In this document: one piece after another, positions 44,172 through 54,803 of the stretch
How the letters are laid out: every line of letters starts with the position of its first letter
Position numbering within the stretch: the stretch's first letter is position 1
DNA from: Takakia lepidozioides
Lineage: Eukaryota; Streptophyta; Takakiopsida; Takakiales; Takakiaceae
Direction of reading: 5' to 3'
Length of the DNA: 64,000 bases
NCBI GenBank assembly: GCA_030704615.1
Contig: CM060733.1
Coordinates: 10,788,001 to 10,852,000 of the forward strand
The notes under the pieces: generated by a model
Database searches by the model: none
Told to the model about the DNA's origin: nothing
What the model saw: only the letters and a program-made list of their open reading frames with translations
Position numbers and translations under genes: made by a program

Positions 44172-45620
44172 TTGACTATCTACCCATGCAGGTTTCTTGT
44201 AGCTATCCTTCCACATGCAATCATAGGTAATCTGGAGCTTGAAATCCGGCCCTCTTGGATGAATCTGGACCTACACTCTATCCCTGCTCCTTCAGCTATC
44301 CATGCTTCTACACAAAATCATGCATACATCCTTGCCTTGCTGCTAGCAGCTGACAATGACAGCCTAGATTTTTTCTAGGAAACACCCAACTCAACTTATC
44401 ACACTAGTTCCTATGCTCAATGGCATACGCTACTCTCTGTAATCCAACAAGCATTCACCTTTTTGCCTTGATTGTCCCACCATTGACTGGGGTCAGAAAG
44501 TATTCATTCCACAGCTTCTCCTCGTCTTTGTTACCTGTTTCTGGATACTTTCATATTGTCACATTGGCAGTTTCATGTCAAAGTCACTCCAAACTAAATT
44601 CACTCAATCAGTTAACTTGCAGAATTCAACATGAAAATTTAGGGCTGATTCTGATAAGAGGGAAAAGCAGGGTGAATTGTGTTGAAGAAGGTGCCTTGAT
44701 TACCAGTGCCTAAATTTATCAATTGTGCGGCTACTGCTGTGACTTCCAGTTGACCATCTACCCATGCAGGTTTCTTGTAGCTACCCTTCCACATGAAATC
44801 ATAGGTAATCTGGAGCTTGAAATCCAGCCCTCTTGGATGAATCTGGACCTACACCCTATCCCTGCTCCTTCAGCTATCCATACCTCTGCACAAATCATGA
44901 ATACATCCTTGCCTTGCTGCTAGCAGCTGACAATGACAGCCTAGAATTGTTCCAGCAAACACCCCAACCCTACTTATCACACTAGTTCCTATGCTTAAAG
45001 CATATGCTACTCTCTGTAATCCAACAGGCATTCACCTTTTTGCCTCGATTGTCCCACCATTGACTGGGGCAGAAAGTATTCATTCCACAGTTTCTCCTCG
45101 TCTTTGTTACCTGTTTGTGGATATTTTCCTGTTGTCACATTGGCAGTATCATGTCAAAGTCACTCCAAACTATCAAAGGTTCACTCAACCAGCTAACGTG
45201 ACGAATTCAACATCTAGGGCCGATTATGATAAGAGGGAAAAACAGGGTGAAATGTGTTGAAGAAGGTGCCTTGATTAGCAGTGCCTGAGTTTATCAATTG
45301 TGCCGCTGCTGCTGCTGCTGCTTCTAGTTGACCATCTACGCGTGCTGCTTCCACAGGGAATCATAGGTAATCTTGTGCTTGAAATCTGGCCCTCTTTGAT
45401 GTTGGACCCACACTCTATCCCTGCTCCTTCAGCTATCCATGCCTCTGCACAGATTATGCATACATCCTTGCCTTACTGCTAGCAGCTGACAATGACAGCC
45501 TATATTTGTTCCAGCAAACACCCAACTCCAGTTATCACCCTATGCTCAATGGCATCTGCTACTCTCTGTAATCCAACAGGCATTCACCTTTTTGCCTCTA
45601 TTGTCCCACCATTGACTGGG
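44172..45620. repeat. 578-bp tandem repeat (2.5 copies) with a conserved minus-strand motif
   Basis: The anchor TTGACCATCTACCC (or TTGACTATCTACCC) occurs at 44172, 44750 and 45328, an exact 578-bp period. A diverged further copy is at 47040-47560. On the minus strand each copy encodes a short conserved motif: VQIHPRGPDFK, about seven variable residues, then LW or MW, and SYKKPAWVDxQ. Other parts of the unit are AT-rich with broken frames. Confidence 0.9.
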
Positions 45621-45629
45621 TCCAGAAAG

Positions 45630-47039
45630 AAGCTTTTTGGACTTCCCCTCTCTACTTCTCCTCTGCATTGAGCAAGTAGACCAGAACATCCAAACTCAAT
45701 TGCAAGACTGAGTAGAACATCTCAACCGGCAACCAACAACTGAACTGCTCAGAAACACATTCAAATTGAAGTTGGAACACGGAGGGAGACAAAACTAGGA
45801 TGGAAACATAACGGAACCCTTAATGTCAATGATACATGGAACATACAGTACTAACCTTCAATATGTCAGACAAAAGCTCCATAGGTTGCCTTCGAACATA
45901 AGACCGAGAAACATGAATGGCCAACACTCAATTTGCTTGCTCCTTTTATTCTGTGTAAAATTGCATGTGAACCTGCACACCTACATGTACAAAGAAACCA
46001 TCACTGTCATAACAACATATCACAAGCTCAAACTAATTACAGTTGCTTTGTGTCCCAACTCAATGCAGTCTTAGGTGAATAAGCACCTTGATACTATTCT
46101 AGCTGCTTTACGTTTGAACATGAAGTGTTTGCCAAAACATGGCGTCGAGTGCTACCTATAGGTTAGGAATTCCATTTGGTGTATTTACAAGACATCATCC
46201 ATGAAACAGTCTGTTGGAAAGGTGGAGTCCTGGTGATGAACATGTGGTAGGACCTTATAAGAAAAAATAACAATGGGTTCTACCTCTGGTAATAGTTGTG
46301 ATCCCAAGAAGCACTTTGTCAAGGTCATTACTGTCCAGCATATCCTTGAAAGTATGATACCAATCTGTAGCCTGCAACATAACAGTACGTACAACACTTA
46401 CCAGATACATTACAAGATACATTACCACATACTTACCACATACTTACCACATAAAAATGGCTCAACCTATTTCTATTTGGTCTTGGGGGTACCAACCAAG
46501 AGATGCAGTCCCATACAACTTAGTGGTGAATTTGTGAGGCAATAAGAGAATCAAAAAATAAGACAAAAATGAGTAAAGGGAATCACATGAACTTGTAGCA
46601 ACAGAGTTTCATTTACCAACCAAAATCATACTGCCTGGATCTAATTGGAAGAGGAGGTGCTCTGGTATAAGTACACATTGCAGGCCTTCAAGCTATGATA
46701 CCAACTATGAACACTGCCCACCACCGTCCACCCAAAACAAAGGAGGGGGAAATCCTTGATACTAGCTTAAACTAGGGAGGATGGACCATCTTTGGTTCCA
46801 AGCAAGCAGGCAAGGTCCAAATTCCTAAACTTATCACTCTTTGGGTAGTAAAGACCCGCAAATCTTGACCCTGCTGGATAAATCTAACTTAGAGACTGTA
46901 GTGTCCAAAGGCATGTCTGTTACCAGAAAATTGTCTGATGAAAATGAAGTTAGGCAGAAAGCTTCCCTGAACCTGTTTCCAGTCTGTGGCATGGGGAGGA
47001 CATCATGGATGACCTCAAGGGCCTACCCACTCTTGGCAC
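45630..47039. other. Non-repeat DNA splitting the 578-bp array
   Basis: Sequence between repeat copies without a recognised gene. It includes short direct repeats of TACTTACCACA near 46425-46455 and ATGATACCAA words near 46350 and 46695 of the type found at retroelement primer-binding sites, but no element could be delimited. Confidence 0.4.
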
Positions 47040-47560
47040 CATACTGAAATTTTTGCCTCGGTGTCCCACCATTTACTTATGGGGTCAGAAAAGTATTCAT
47101 TCCACAGCTTCACCTCATCTCTATTACGTGTTTTTGGATACTTTCCTGTTGTCACAGTGGCAGTATCATGTCAAAGTCACTCCAAACTACATTCACTCAA
47201 CCAGCTAACTTGCAAAATTCAACATGGAAATTTAGGGCTGATTTTGATAAGAGGGAAAAACAGGGTGAAATGTGTTGAAGAAGGTGCCTTGAATACCAGT
47301 GCCTGATTTTATTAGTTGTGCCGTTGCTTCTGCGGCATCTAGTTGACCATCTACCCATGCAGGTTTCCTATAGCTATTGATCCACAAGGAATCATAAGTA
47401 AGCTTGTGCTTGAAATTTGGCCTTCTTGGATGAATCTGGACCCACTCTTTATCCCTACTCTTTCAGCTATCTCTGCCTCTGCACAAATCATGCACACATC
47501 CTTGCCTTGCTGCTATGACAGCCTAGATTTGTTCCAACAAACACCCTAACCCTACTTATC
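47040..47560. repeat. Displaced copy of the 578-bp repeat
   Basis: Contains the unit second part (TCATTCCACAGCTTCACCTC) at 47095 and the anchor TTGACCATCTACCC at 47343. On the minus strand the motif is VQIHPRRPNFKHK with SLWINSYRKPAWVDGQL, the best-preserved copy of the array. Confidence 0.85.
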
Positions 47561-47945
47561 ACACAAGTTCCTATGCTGACTTGCGCTTCCAACAGGCATT
47601 CACCTTTTTGCACGCCAATCTTGTCCTGTGAGATACCATTGATAAATCTGTCATATATCATCAAGAACTTCCCATGTGGCCAGATCTCTCCCTGTTTCTC
47701 AGAAGAAACCAGGTCTCCCAAAGCAAAAATGTGCAACATCATGCAAATGGACTACTTTTGGTCTTGGAGCTTGTGGGGTTTCATTGCTCGAGGTGTAAGA
47801 GCCACCAGGTTAAGACTGAGTGAAATGAACTCAGTAAAAGAACAAGGAAGGCACTCATTATATCCAGGGATAGAGAAATAAAAAATTTGATGTTTAGACA
47901 TTGCTTGCCCTAGTAGTCTTCAAGCCAAGTTAATGCCTGTACCCA

Positions 47946-48843
47946 TTTTTGAAAGAGCAGAAAAGACTAAAAGATGGCCCCTGTGTGTATTTTTGCAACT
48001 CAGAGCCAAAGTGGTTCACCACCATTTTTGTGGATGACGGGCTAGGTTGCTCGGAGAGCAAAGAAATAATGGATGGTATGATCAGTTTTCTTAACAAGGA
48101 ATTTGATAGAAGCGCCGAATGCTATGTTTGGCCTTCACATTGAAAGAAACAGGGGATTGCGATCAATCACCATAAACCAACACCAATACGTGATGTTCAT
48201 AATCCAGAAATTTGGATTTGGGGATGCACATACAGTGAGTACACCTGCAGATCCCAATGTGCAGTTGCATCTACCAAGATGTGAAGATGAAGAAGAGGAA
48301 CATGAGTTTCCTTACCAACAGGCAGTCGGGAGCTTGATGTTCGCCATGATTAGCACACGGCTAGACATTGCATATGCGATCAGCACTGTGGCCAAGTATT
48401 CACAAAATCCCAAGCAAATTCATTGCACAGCTGTAAAGAGAATATTCAAATATCTCAGGGGGACAACAGACTATCGTCTGTGCTACTCATGTTGCAAGAA
48501 TTCAAACACTCTTACAGCTTTTGCTGATGCTGATTATGCAGGGGACTTGGACGATCGACGATCTAGAAGTGGGAGCGTCGCATTACTCAATCAAGCAGCT
48601 GTTAAGTGGGTGAGCAGAAAACAAATGTGCACAGTAGGTTCCACGACAGAGTCAGAGTACATAGCAACTTGTTTAACTACGAAGGAGACAATCTGGTTAC
48701 GAAAATTGCTGTCTAATCTTGGGCACAGACAGAATGAGTCTTCTCCCTTATATTCAGACAATCAAAGTGCAATCCGATTGGTCTTGAATCCTGAGTTTCA
48801 TCAAAGAACAAGCACATTGATGTGCAATATCATATGCTTCTAG
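47946..48843 (+). pseudogene. Ty1/copia reverse transcriptase end and RNase H
   Basis: Resumes with DGPCVYFCNSEPKWFTTIFV and FVDDGLGCSES, a variant of the RT catalytic YVDD box (FVDD). After one frameshift near 48115 it reads SLMFAMISTRLDIAYAISTV, then RNase H: FADADYAGDLDDRRSRSG, STTESEYIATC and SDNQSAIRL with the catalytic acids. A 1-nt frameshift near 48810 breaks the end (the other frame reads KHIDVQYHMLLDF). The copy is inactive. Confidence 0.85.
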
Positions 48844-49022
48844 ATTTTTAGGCATAGGGTGCTAACAAAGCCGCTTACCGTTGACAAGTTTAATCGATTC
48901 CGTAGCATGCTTGGACTGATACAACAACCAATCTGAATGGGAGTGTTTGTGTACACATTGGCTATTCCTTTTGTTTCGTAGGATTTTATTCTCTTGCCAT
49001 GGAATAACCAGTGATTTTTTTT

Positions 49023-49403
49023 TGTAGAAATCGCTGTGTGACCAAGTTACTGCAAGTCACCAAGAGCTACGAGTTACACTGATTTATTCCATGATGGAAT
49101 ATTTAAGTCAGAGGCCAACTAGGTTACACTTAGGATTTAACAAAGACATGCCGTTGGCCAAGTTGTTGTTACTGCATACTATTTAGGGATGGATAGTGAT
49201 AGCATCATTTTGAATTACCAAACTCCCGCCAACGCCCACCAATTGTTACGATGAATAGTATTTAGGCTTACTACAGAGAGTCTTTTAGTGCTGAAACTTC
49301 TTTGTATGTTGATGCCTTACAGTGGAATTGCAGTAGTGGTAAAGAGAACTCATAGTATTCTGTGCTTTGTTTGCCTGAATCTTGAATCTGCATCGTATTG
49401 TAT
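49023..49403 (+). mobile_element. 3' LTR of the Ty1/copia element
   Basis: Direct-repeat partner of 39906-40300, starting TGTAGAAATCG and ending GTATTGTATA. The internal region upstream ends with the pol tail and a GAATGGGAG purine stretch at about 48936, so the real LTR edge could be as far left as 48944, with the 5' copy having lost that part. Confidence 0.85.
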
Positions 49404-49774
49404 ACTTCCAGTTTTTCTACACGTTTCACCAGCATCCACCGGGCTACAGGACAACGCAGACTTCTGCTATGATATGAACGCTTCAATCTCTGTGCAGATA
49501 CGCCATGGCAAGAACTTCTGCATTCAAAGTTTCAAGATGGATGCGCTTGCTCATCGCCACCACGCTTTGGCTCACTTACTGCAATAGCGTCCATCCCAGC
49601 ATTCTAAGACCAGAATCATTGTATACTTCTACTCGATCTCCAAAGCACATACAGAGTATGCGGAAAGACAATATGCTGACAATGGCTATCTACCACAATT
49701 TCGACGATGGCCTTAGGCAGTGACCTCATCACTGGCCAAAGTATAAAACCCCAATGTAAAACCCCAATGTGTGC
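49404..49774. other. Right flank of the copia element, no gene
   Basis: No supportable gene; holds a duplicated CCCCAATGTAAAAC word near 49750. Confidence 0.4.
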
Positions 49775-50945
49775 GTGCTGATAGTTATTTACTATGGGGC
49801 TATACCAATATCAAATATGGTCCTCCTCGCTGGCCCTAGTACCGGGGCACAGACGTGGAGCCTACTGTTGAGATTGCCAGCACGGAAATGCCTTGCTCCC
49901 CCCCTCTTGGCAATCTGACTACGTCCTTGTATTACCATCTCACGACCAAACCTCGCAGATACGTACCCAACCCCCCATATCCTGCAGCAATAATGCCAAA
50001 CACATGTACCTTAATTTACCAGAACTATTTCAAATTCTGATACCCAGCTGCTGAAATTTTCCTACATACTGCCACAGCATGCTATGCTGACACCGTCTGC
50101 TTTGCCATTCTCCTATCAATAGATAAGATGGTCACTCCAACACCAAAATTTTTCCCCTATTACGCAAACTGAATATACCAACAGAGCTAGGGAAAAAACT
50201 CGTAAAAGACCCCCTTCAAATTTTAGACACAACCAAGAAATCAAAGGGCATCTTATCTGCTGGCTCATCGAAGGAATGGCAGACCACCGACTGAGAAGAG
50301 CTTAGACTGCACCACAACCCTGCAAACCACAGAGATATGTGCTGATAAATACCTACTATGGGAATATCCCAACATCAAATTTGGCCCTCTTCTTTATTGC
50401 CATTGGAGCACGGGCATAGGCATGAAGCCTGCTGTTGATGCTACCGGCACTGCAATATCTTGCTCCCCTTCCCCCTGGCAGCCTGACACCCCCCCCTTAT
50501 ATTACCACTTCAAGACCAAACCCCACAGATAAATATCCCCCCCCCAAAAAAAAAAAATACCAGACACTTATGTGCCCTCACTCACCAGAACACTATCTCT
50601 AACCCTGATGCTCAGCTACTGATATTTTCCTGCATACCACCACATCATGCTACACTAAAACCGATTGCTCCCCGATTCTCCTATCAATATATAAGATGGT
50701 CACTCCAATACCAAAGCTTCACCCATATAAAGCAAACAAACAGGGTATATCCACAATACTATGGAAAAAACAGATATAAGATTTAGCTTCAAACATTAGA
50801 GATAACCAAGAAATCAGATGTCACCTTATCTGCTGCCTCGCCGAAGGATGTGGCAGACCACCAACTGAGAAGAGCACATACTGCACCAAATCACAAAGAT
50901 AAGTGCTGATAGCTACTTACTATGGGACTATACCAAGTCATGTTA
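49775..50945. repeat. 564-bp tandem repeat, just over two copies
   Basis: GTGCTGATA plus TACTATGGG recurs at 49775, 50339 and 50903, an exact 564-bp period; the third copy breaks off after about 40 bp. Copies share GAAATGCCTTGCTCCCC-like and CCTATCAATAnATAAGATGG blocks but have diverged by many substitutions. No coding potential is seen. Confidence 0.92.
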
Positions 50946-51119
50946 TATGATCTGCTCCACTTGCCACACATGTTTTATCTGTATAATTTCTCATTACAGT
51001 CTGTCAACAGCCCAGGTGGTGTGCTAATGAGCTGAAAGTAATGGCCAGCTTCTCACTGTGTTGGCAACTTTTCCTCCTCTAAATCATACAAAGTGGGTTA
51101 GGTACCTGGCCTGCCTCAT

Positions 51120-51248
51120 CCACTAAGATAGTACCTTCACGATTTCTTCAATATGGGGATGGCATGTCCCTTCTGCAGCAAATATATGCACCAGTTGCCA
51201 ACCGTCTACCTTTGGCTCCTGACTTACACCTCTGCCATCCATCATTTT
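51120..51248 (-). pseudogene. Remnant of the PPR E+ domain after the stop
   Basis: In the same frame as the PPR ORF just upstream, beyond its TAG stop, the sequence reads KMMDGRGVSQEP and LVHIFAAEGTCHPHIEEIV, which aligns with the E+ region of the intact PPR gene at 60 kb (KMMKDIGVRKVPG, VHTFIVDDKAHPQIKEI). It ends in another stop; no DYW domain follows. Confidence 0.65.
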
Positions 51249-54200
51249 CTACCTTAGCTTTATCGCCCCATCCCTTTCAACAATGTTTCTTGCCACACGT
51301 TCTGCTCGGACCAAGTCGCCATGAATTCTGCAGGCACCAAGCAAAGCCCCCCACAACGAGGCATCTGGTTCAATTGGCATTTTTCCGATTATGTCCTCTG
51401 CCTCATCCAATCGCCCTGCACGGCCAAGAAGGTCCACCATGCATCCAAAATGCTCCACTGAAGGTGTGAGGCCATGATTGCGGCTCATGCCATCAAAATA
51501 GTGAAGGCCTTCTTCCACTAGGCCCACATGGCTGCATGCAGAGAGAACGGAGATAAAGGTGATACTGTTTGGCTGCAAGCCTTCCAGTTGCATTTGTTCA
51601 AATAGTTGCAGGGCCTCGCAGGCACAACCATGCTGGGCGCATCCTGCTATTATTGCACTCCATGAAACTGAATCTCGCATAGGCATGTTATCAAAAACTT
51701 GACGTGCATCCTTTATGCTCCCACATTTGGCGTACATGTCAACAAGGGCATTGTCCAAATTAACATACGACAGAATTCCAGCTGTGATGATGTCAGCATG
51801 GACCTCCTTGCCCTTTTCCAGGGCTCCTAAGCTGGCACATGCAGTGAGAATGCAAATGAATGTGACCCTGTCAGGTGCCACTCGTTTGTATTGCATTTGT
51901 TCATACATTTTCAAAGCTTCCCTACCACAGCCATACTGAGCATGTCCAGCAATCATTGCATTCCATGACACCACATTGCGTTCTGCCATATTGTCAAACA
52001 CTTCATGCGCATCCTCTATGCTTCCGCATTTGGCATACATGTCAACAAGAGTTGTGTCCAATACAGTATCTGGCACGATTCCAGCTTCGATGATGTCAGC
52101 ATGGATTTTCTTGCCAGTTTCCAGGGCTCCTAGGCTTGCACATGCATTGAGAACACAAATGAACGTCACCCTGTTTGGGGTTACCCCTTCTCCTTGCATT
52201 TCCCCATAGATATTCAAAGCCTCCCTGCCACAGCCATGCTCAGCATACCCTGCAATCATCGCACTCCATGTGACCACATCTCGTTCAGCCATATTGTCGA
52301 AAACTTGGCGGGCATCCTTTAGGCTCCCACATTTGGCATACATATCCATAAGGGAAGTCTCCAAAACATTATCTGCCACAATCCCACTTTTGCTGAGGTC
52401 AGCATGGATCTGATTGCCCTTTCCCAGATCCCCTAAGCTGGCACAAGCATTGAGAATGCAAATGAATGTCACCTTGTCAGGTGTCATCCCTTCCAATTGC
52501 ATTTCCTTGTAGACTTTGAAAGCTTCCCTACCACAGTTATGCTGGGCAAATCCAGCAATCATAACACTCCACACAACTGCATCTCGTTTGGCCATGTTAT
52601 TGAATACGGTGCGTGCATGCTGTATTCCACCACATTTGGCATACATGTCCACCAGGGCAGTCTCCAAATTCGCTGAGCCAATTCCAGAATTGACAATGTC
52701 AGCATGGACCTTGACACCCTTTCCCAGGGCTCCTAGGCTGGCACAAGTTTTGAGAACACAAATAAATGTCCAAGTGTTGGGCGTCACCCCTTCTGATTGC
52801 ATTTGTTCATAGACCTTGAAAGCCTCTGTACCACACTCACACTGGTTATATCCTGCAATCATTGTATTCCATGATCCCACATCTTTTTTGGCCATAGTGT
52901 CGAACACTTGATGGGCATCTGCTATGCTCCCACATTTTGCATACATGTCAATGAGAGCAGTCTCCAAACGCAGTGATCCAATTCCAGTATCAATGATGTC
53001 AGCATGGACCTTTACGCCCTTTTCCAGGGCTCCTAGACTGGCACACGCTTTAAGAATGGAAATGAATGTCACCCTGTCAGGTGCCACCCATTCCCATCCC
53101 ATTTGTCCATAGATTTTGAAAGCCTCCAATGCACACCCACCCTGAACATATCCTGCAATTATTGCATTCCATGATCCAACATTTCTTTTAGCCATATTGT
53201 CGAAGACTTGTTGCGCATCCTTCATGCTCCCACATTTGGCATACATATTGATAAGGCCATTGTCCAGATTGATACATGACCCATTTCTAGCAGCAATTAT
53301 GGCAGCGTGGACATCCCTGCCCTTTCCCAGGGCCCCTAAAGCTGCACATGTATTGAGAACACAAATGAAAGTGCCACTGTCCGGTATCACTCCTTCTTGC
53401 TGCATTTCTGTATAGATCTTGTAAGCCTCACTACCACACCCACCATGAGCATACCCTGCAATCATCACACTCCATGAGACCAAATCCCGTTTAGGCATAT
53501 TGTTAAATACTTGACGTGCATTCTTCAGGCTCCCACATTTGGCATACATGTCCACAAGAGTATTGTCCAGAATAACATATGATTCAATTCCAGATTTGAT
53601 AATGTCAGTATGAATTTCTTTGCCCTTTTCTAGGGCTCCTAAGCTAGCACATGCATTGAGTGTGCAAATGAATGTCACCCTGTTGGGTGTCACCCCTTCC
53701 CATTGCATTTGCTTATAGATCCTGAAAGCCTCTTCACCACACCCACAGTGGGCATATCCTGCAATCATAGCATTCCATACGCCAACGCTCCGTTTGGGCA
53801 TGTTGTCAAACACTTGGCGCGCATCCTTTATGCTCCCACATTTGGCATACATGTCCACAAGAGCAGTATCCAAAATGACCTCTGATACAATCCCAACTTT
53901 GAGTATGTGAGCATGGATCTCCTTGCCCATTTCAAGGGCTCCTAAGCTGGCACAAGCATTGAGAACACAACTGAATGTTACCATGTTTGGCATCACCCCT
54001 TCCGCTTGCATTCTTTTATAGAAATTGAGAGCCTCCCTACCAAACCCATGCTGAACATACCCTGCGATCATCGCACTCCAGGAGACCACATTTCGTTCAG
54101 GCATTTTGTCAAACACTTGGCATGCATCCCTTAAGCTCCCACATTTGGCATACATGTCAATAAGAGTATTTTCCAAATTGATATATGAAGGAATTCCAGC

Positions 54201-54803
54201 TTTCATGATGTCAACATGGACATCTTTGCCCATTTCTACAGCTCCCAGTCTGGCACACGCGTTCAGAACACATATGAATGTGACCCTGTCAGGTAAGACT
54301 CCTTCCCGTTGCATTTGCTCATAGATGTTCAAAGCCTTTTCAGCATGTCCATGCTTGACATATGCTGCCACCATCATGGTCCATGTAAACATATCTCGTT
54401 GAGGCATTTTGTCAAACACTTGGTGTGCATCCCTCAAGCTCCCGCATTTGGCATACATGTTGATAAGGGTGTTGAGTAGAAAGATGTTTGGCTTCACTCC
54501 ATTTTGAACAATCTGGGCATGCACTTGCTTTCCCTTTACTAGGTCTTTCATGTTGATGCACTCCTGCAAGAGCCGAACATAGGTAGTGGAGTCTGCCCTA
54601 TCGCCTCCTCTGTTCCCATTGTGAAGCACCTCCTTAAGTCGTCCCGCCTGACATAGTGTCCTCACATCCACACAAGTGTCCGCCGGGTTCTTGTTTACAA
54701 AATATGTTGGTCCTCTTTCCAATGCAGTGGTGGTTTTGGGGATGCTACCCCTGCCACCAGCCTGATGCCCAACAAATAACTGTGCCTGGGACAACACTGC
54801 CAT
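51249..54803 (-). CDS. PLS-class PPR protein lacking the E+/DYW tail
   Basis: Intronless, 1184 residues. Ten MYAKCG-bearing PPR blocks repeat about every 101 residues in the P-L-S order (VDMYAKCGSIKDARQVFDNM, then VVSWNAMIAGYAQHGCGREA, then GVTPNRVTFICVLNACASLG). After the repeats comes the start of the E domain (PIEPDASLWGALLGACRIHG), then VERDGAIKLR and a TAG. The final E segment (the part normally reading ATYVLLSNIYAAAG) is missing and the E+ remnant is out of reach behind the stop. PLS proteins bind organelle RNA site-specifically, and those with DYW deaminate C to U; without its own DYW this protein could act only with a partner supplying it, or could be a decaying gene. The start MAVLSQAQLF at 54803 is the first in-frame Met. 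The repeat region is intact, with no internal stop. Confidence 0.85.
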   Translation of the reverse strand: MAVLSQAQLFVGHQAGGRGSIPKTTTALERGPTYFVNKNPADTCVDVRTLCQAGRLKEVLHNGNRGGDRADSTTYVRLLQECINMKDLVKGKQVHAQIVQNGVKPNIFLLNTLINMYAKCGSLRDAHQVFDKMPQRDMFTWTMMVAAYVKHGHAEKALNIYEQMQREGVLPDRVTFICVLNACARLGAVEMGKDVHVDIMKAGIPSYINLENTLIDMYAKCGSLRDACQVFDKMPERNVVSWSAMIAGYVQHGFGREALNFYKRMQAEGVMPNMVTFSCVLNACASLGALEMGKEIHAHILKVGIVSEVILDTALVDMYAKCGSIKDARQVFDNMPKRSVGVWNAMIAGYAHCGCGEEAFRIYKQMQWEGVTPNRVTFICTLNACASLGALEKGKEIHTDIIKSGIESYVILDNTLVDMYAKCGSLKNARQVFNNMPKRDLVSWSVMIAGYAHGGCGSEAYKIYTEMQQEGVIPDSGTFICVLNTCAALGALGKGRDVHAAIIAARNGSCINLDNGLINMYAKCGSMKDAQQVFDNMAKRNVGSWNAIIAGYVQGGCALEAFKIYGQMGWEWVAPDRVTFISILKACASLGALEKGVKVHADIIDTGIGSLRLETALIDMYAKCGSIADAHQVFDTMAKKDVGSWNTMIAGYNQCECGTEAFKVYEQMQSEGVTPNTWTFICVLKTCASLGALGKGVKVHADIVNSGIGSANLETALVDMYAKCGGIQHARTVFNNMAKRDAVVWSVMIAGFAQHNCGREAFKVYKEMQLEGMTPDKVTFICILNACASLGDLGKGNQIHADLSKSGIVADNVLETSLMDMYAKCGSLKDARQVFDNMAERDVVTWSAMIAGYAEHGCGREALNIYGEMQGEGVTPNRVTFICVLNACASLGALETGKKIHADIIEAGIVPDTVLDTTLVDMYAKCGSIEDAHEVFDNMAERNVVSWNAMIAGHAQYGCGREALKMYEQMQYKRVAPDRVTFICILTACASLGALEKGKEVHADIITAGILSYVNLDNALVDMYAKCGSIKDARQVFDNMPMRDSVSWSAIIAGCAQHGCACEALQLFEQMQLEGLQPNSITFISVLSACSHVGLVEEGLHYFDGMSRNHGLTPSVEHFGCMVDLLGRAGRLDEAEDIIGKMPIEPDASLWGALLGACRIHGDLVRAERVARNIVERDGAIKLR

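Larger units (their letters stand above)
43206..47945. mobile_element. 4.7-kb insertion in the copia RT gene, CACTA-type left end
   Basis: The copia reading frame stops at about 43205 and resumes near 47946, with about 170 RT codons missing between. The insert begins CACTAGTACAGATTAACG, a CACTA/En-Spm type terminus, followed by about 400 bp dense in the word TATGACTAC in both orientations, like CACTA subterminal repeats. No transposase ORF is seen, and a matching right terminus (ending TAGTG) is not found at the other border, so the element is defective or was followed by deletion and other insertions. Confidence 0.55.

Noticed and set aside
44172-45620. CRISPR-like array
   Set aside because: Units are 578 bp with no short repeat/spacer structure, and the genome is a plant one.
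46340-46710. Primer-binding site of a further LTR element (GATACCAA words)
   Set aside because: No LTR, gag or pol could be delimited on either side.
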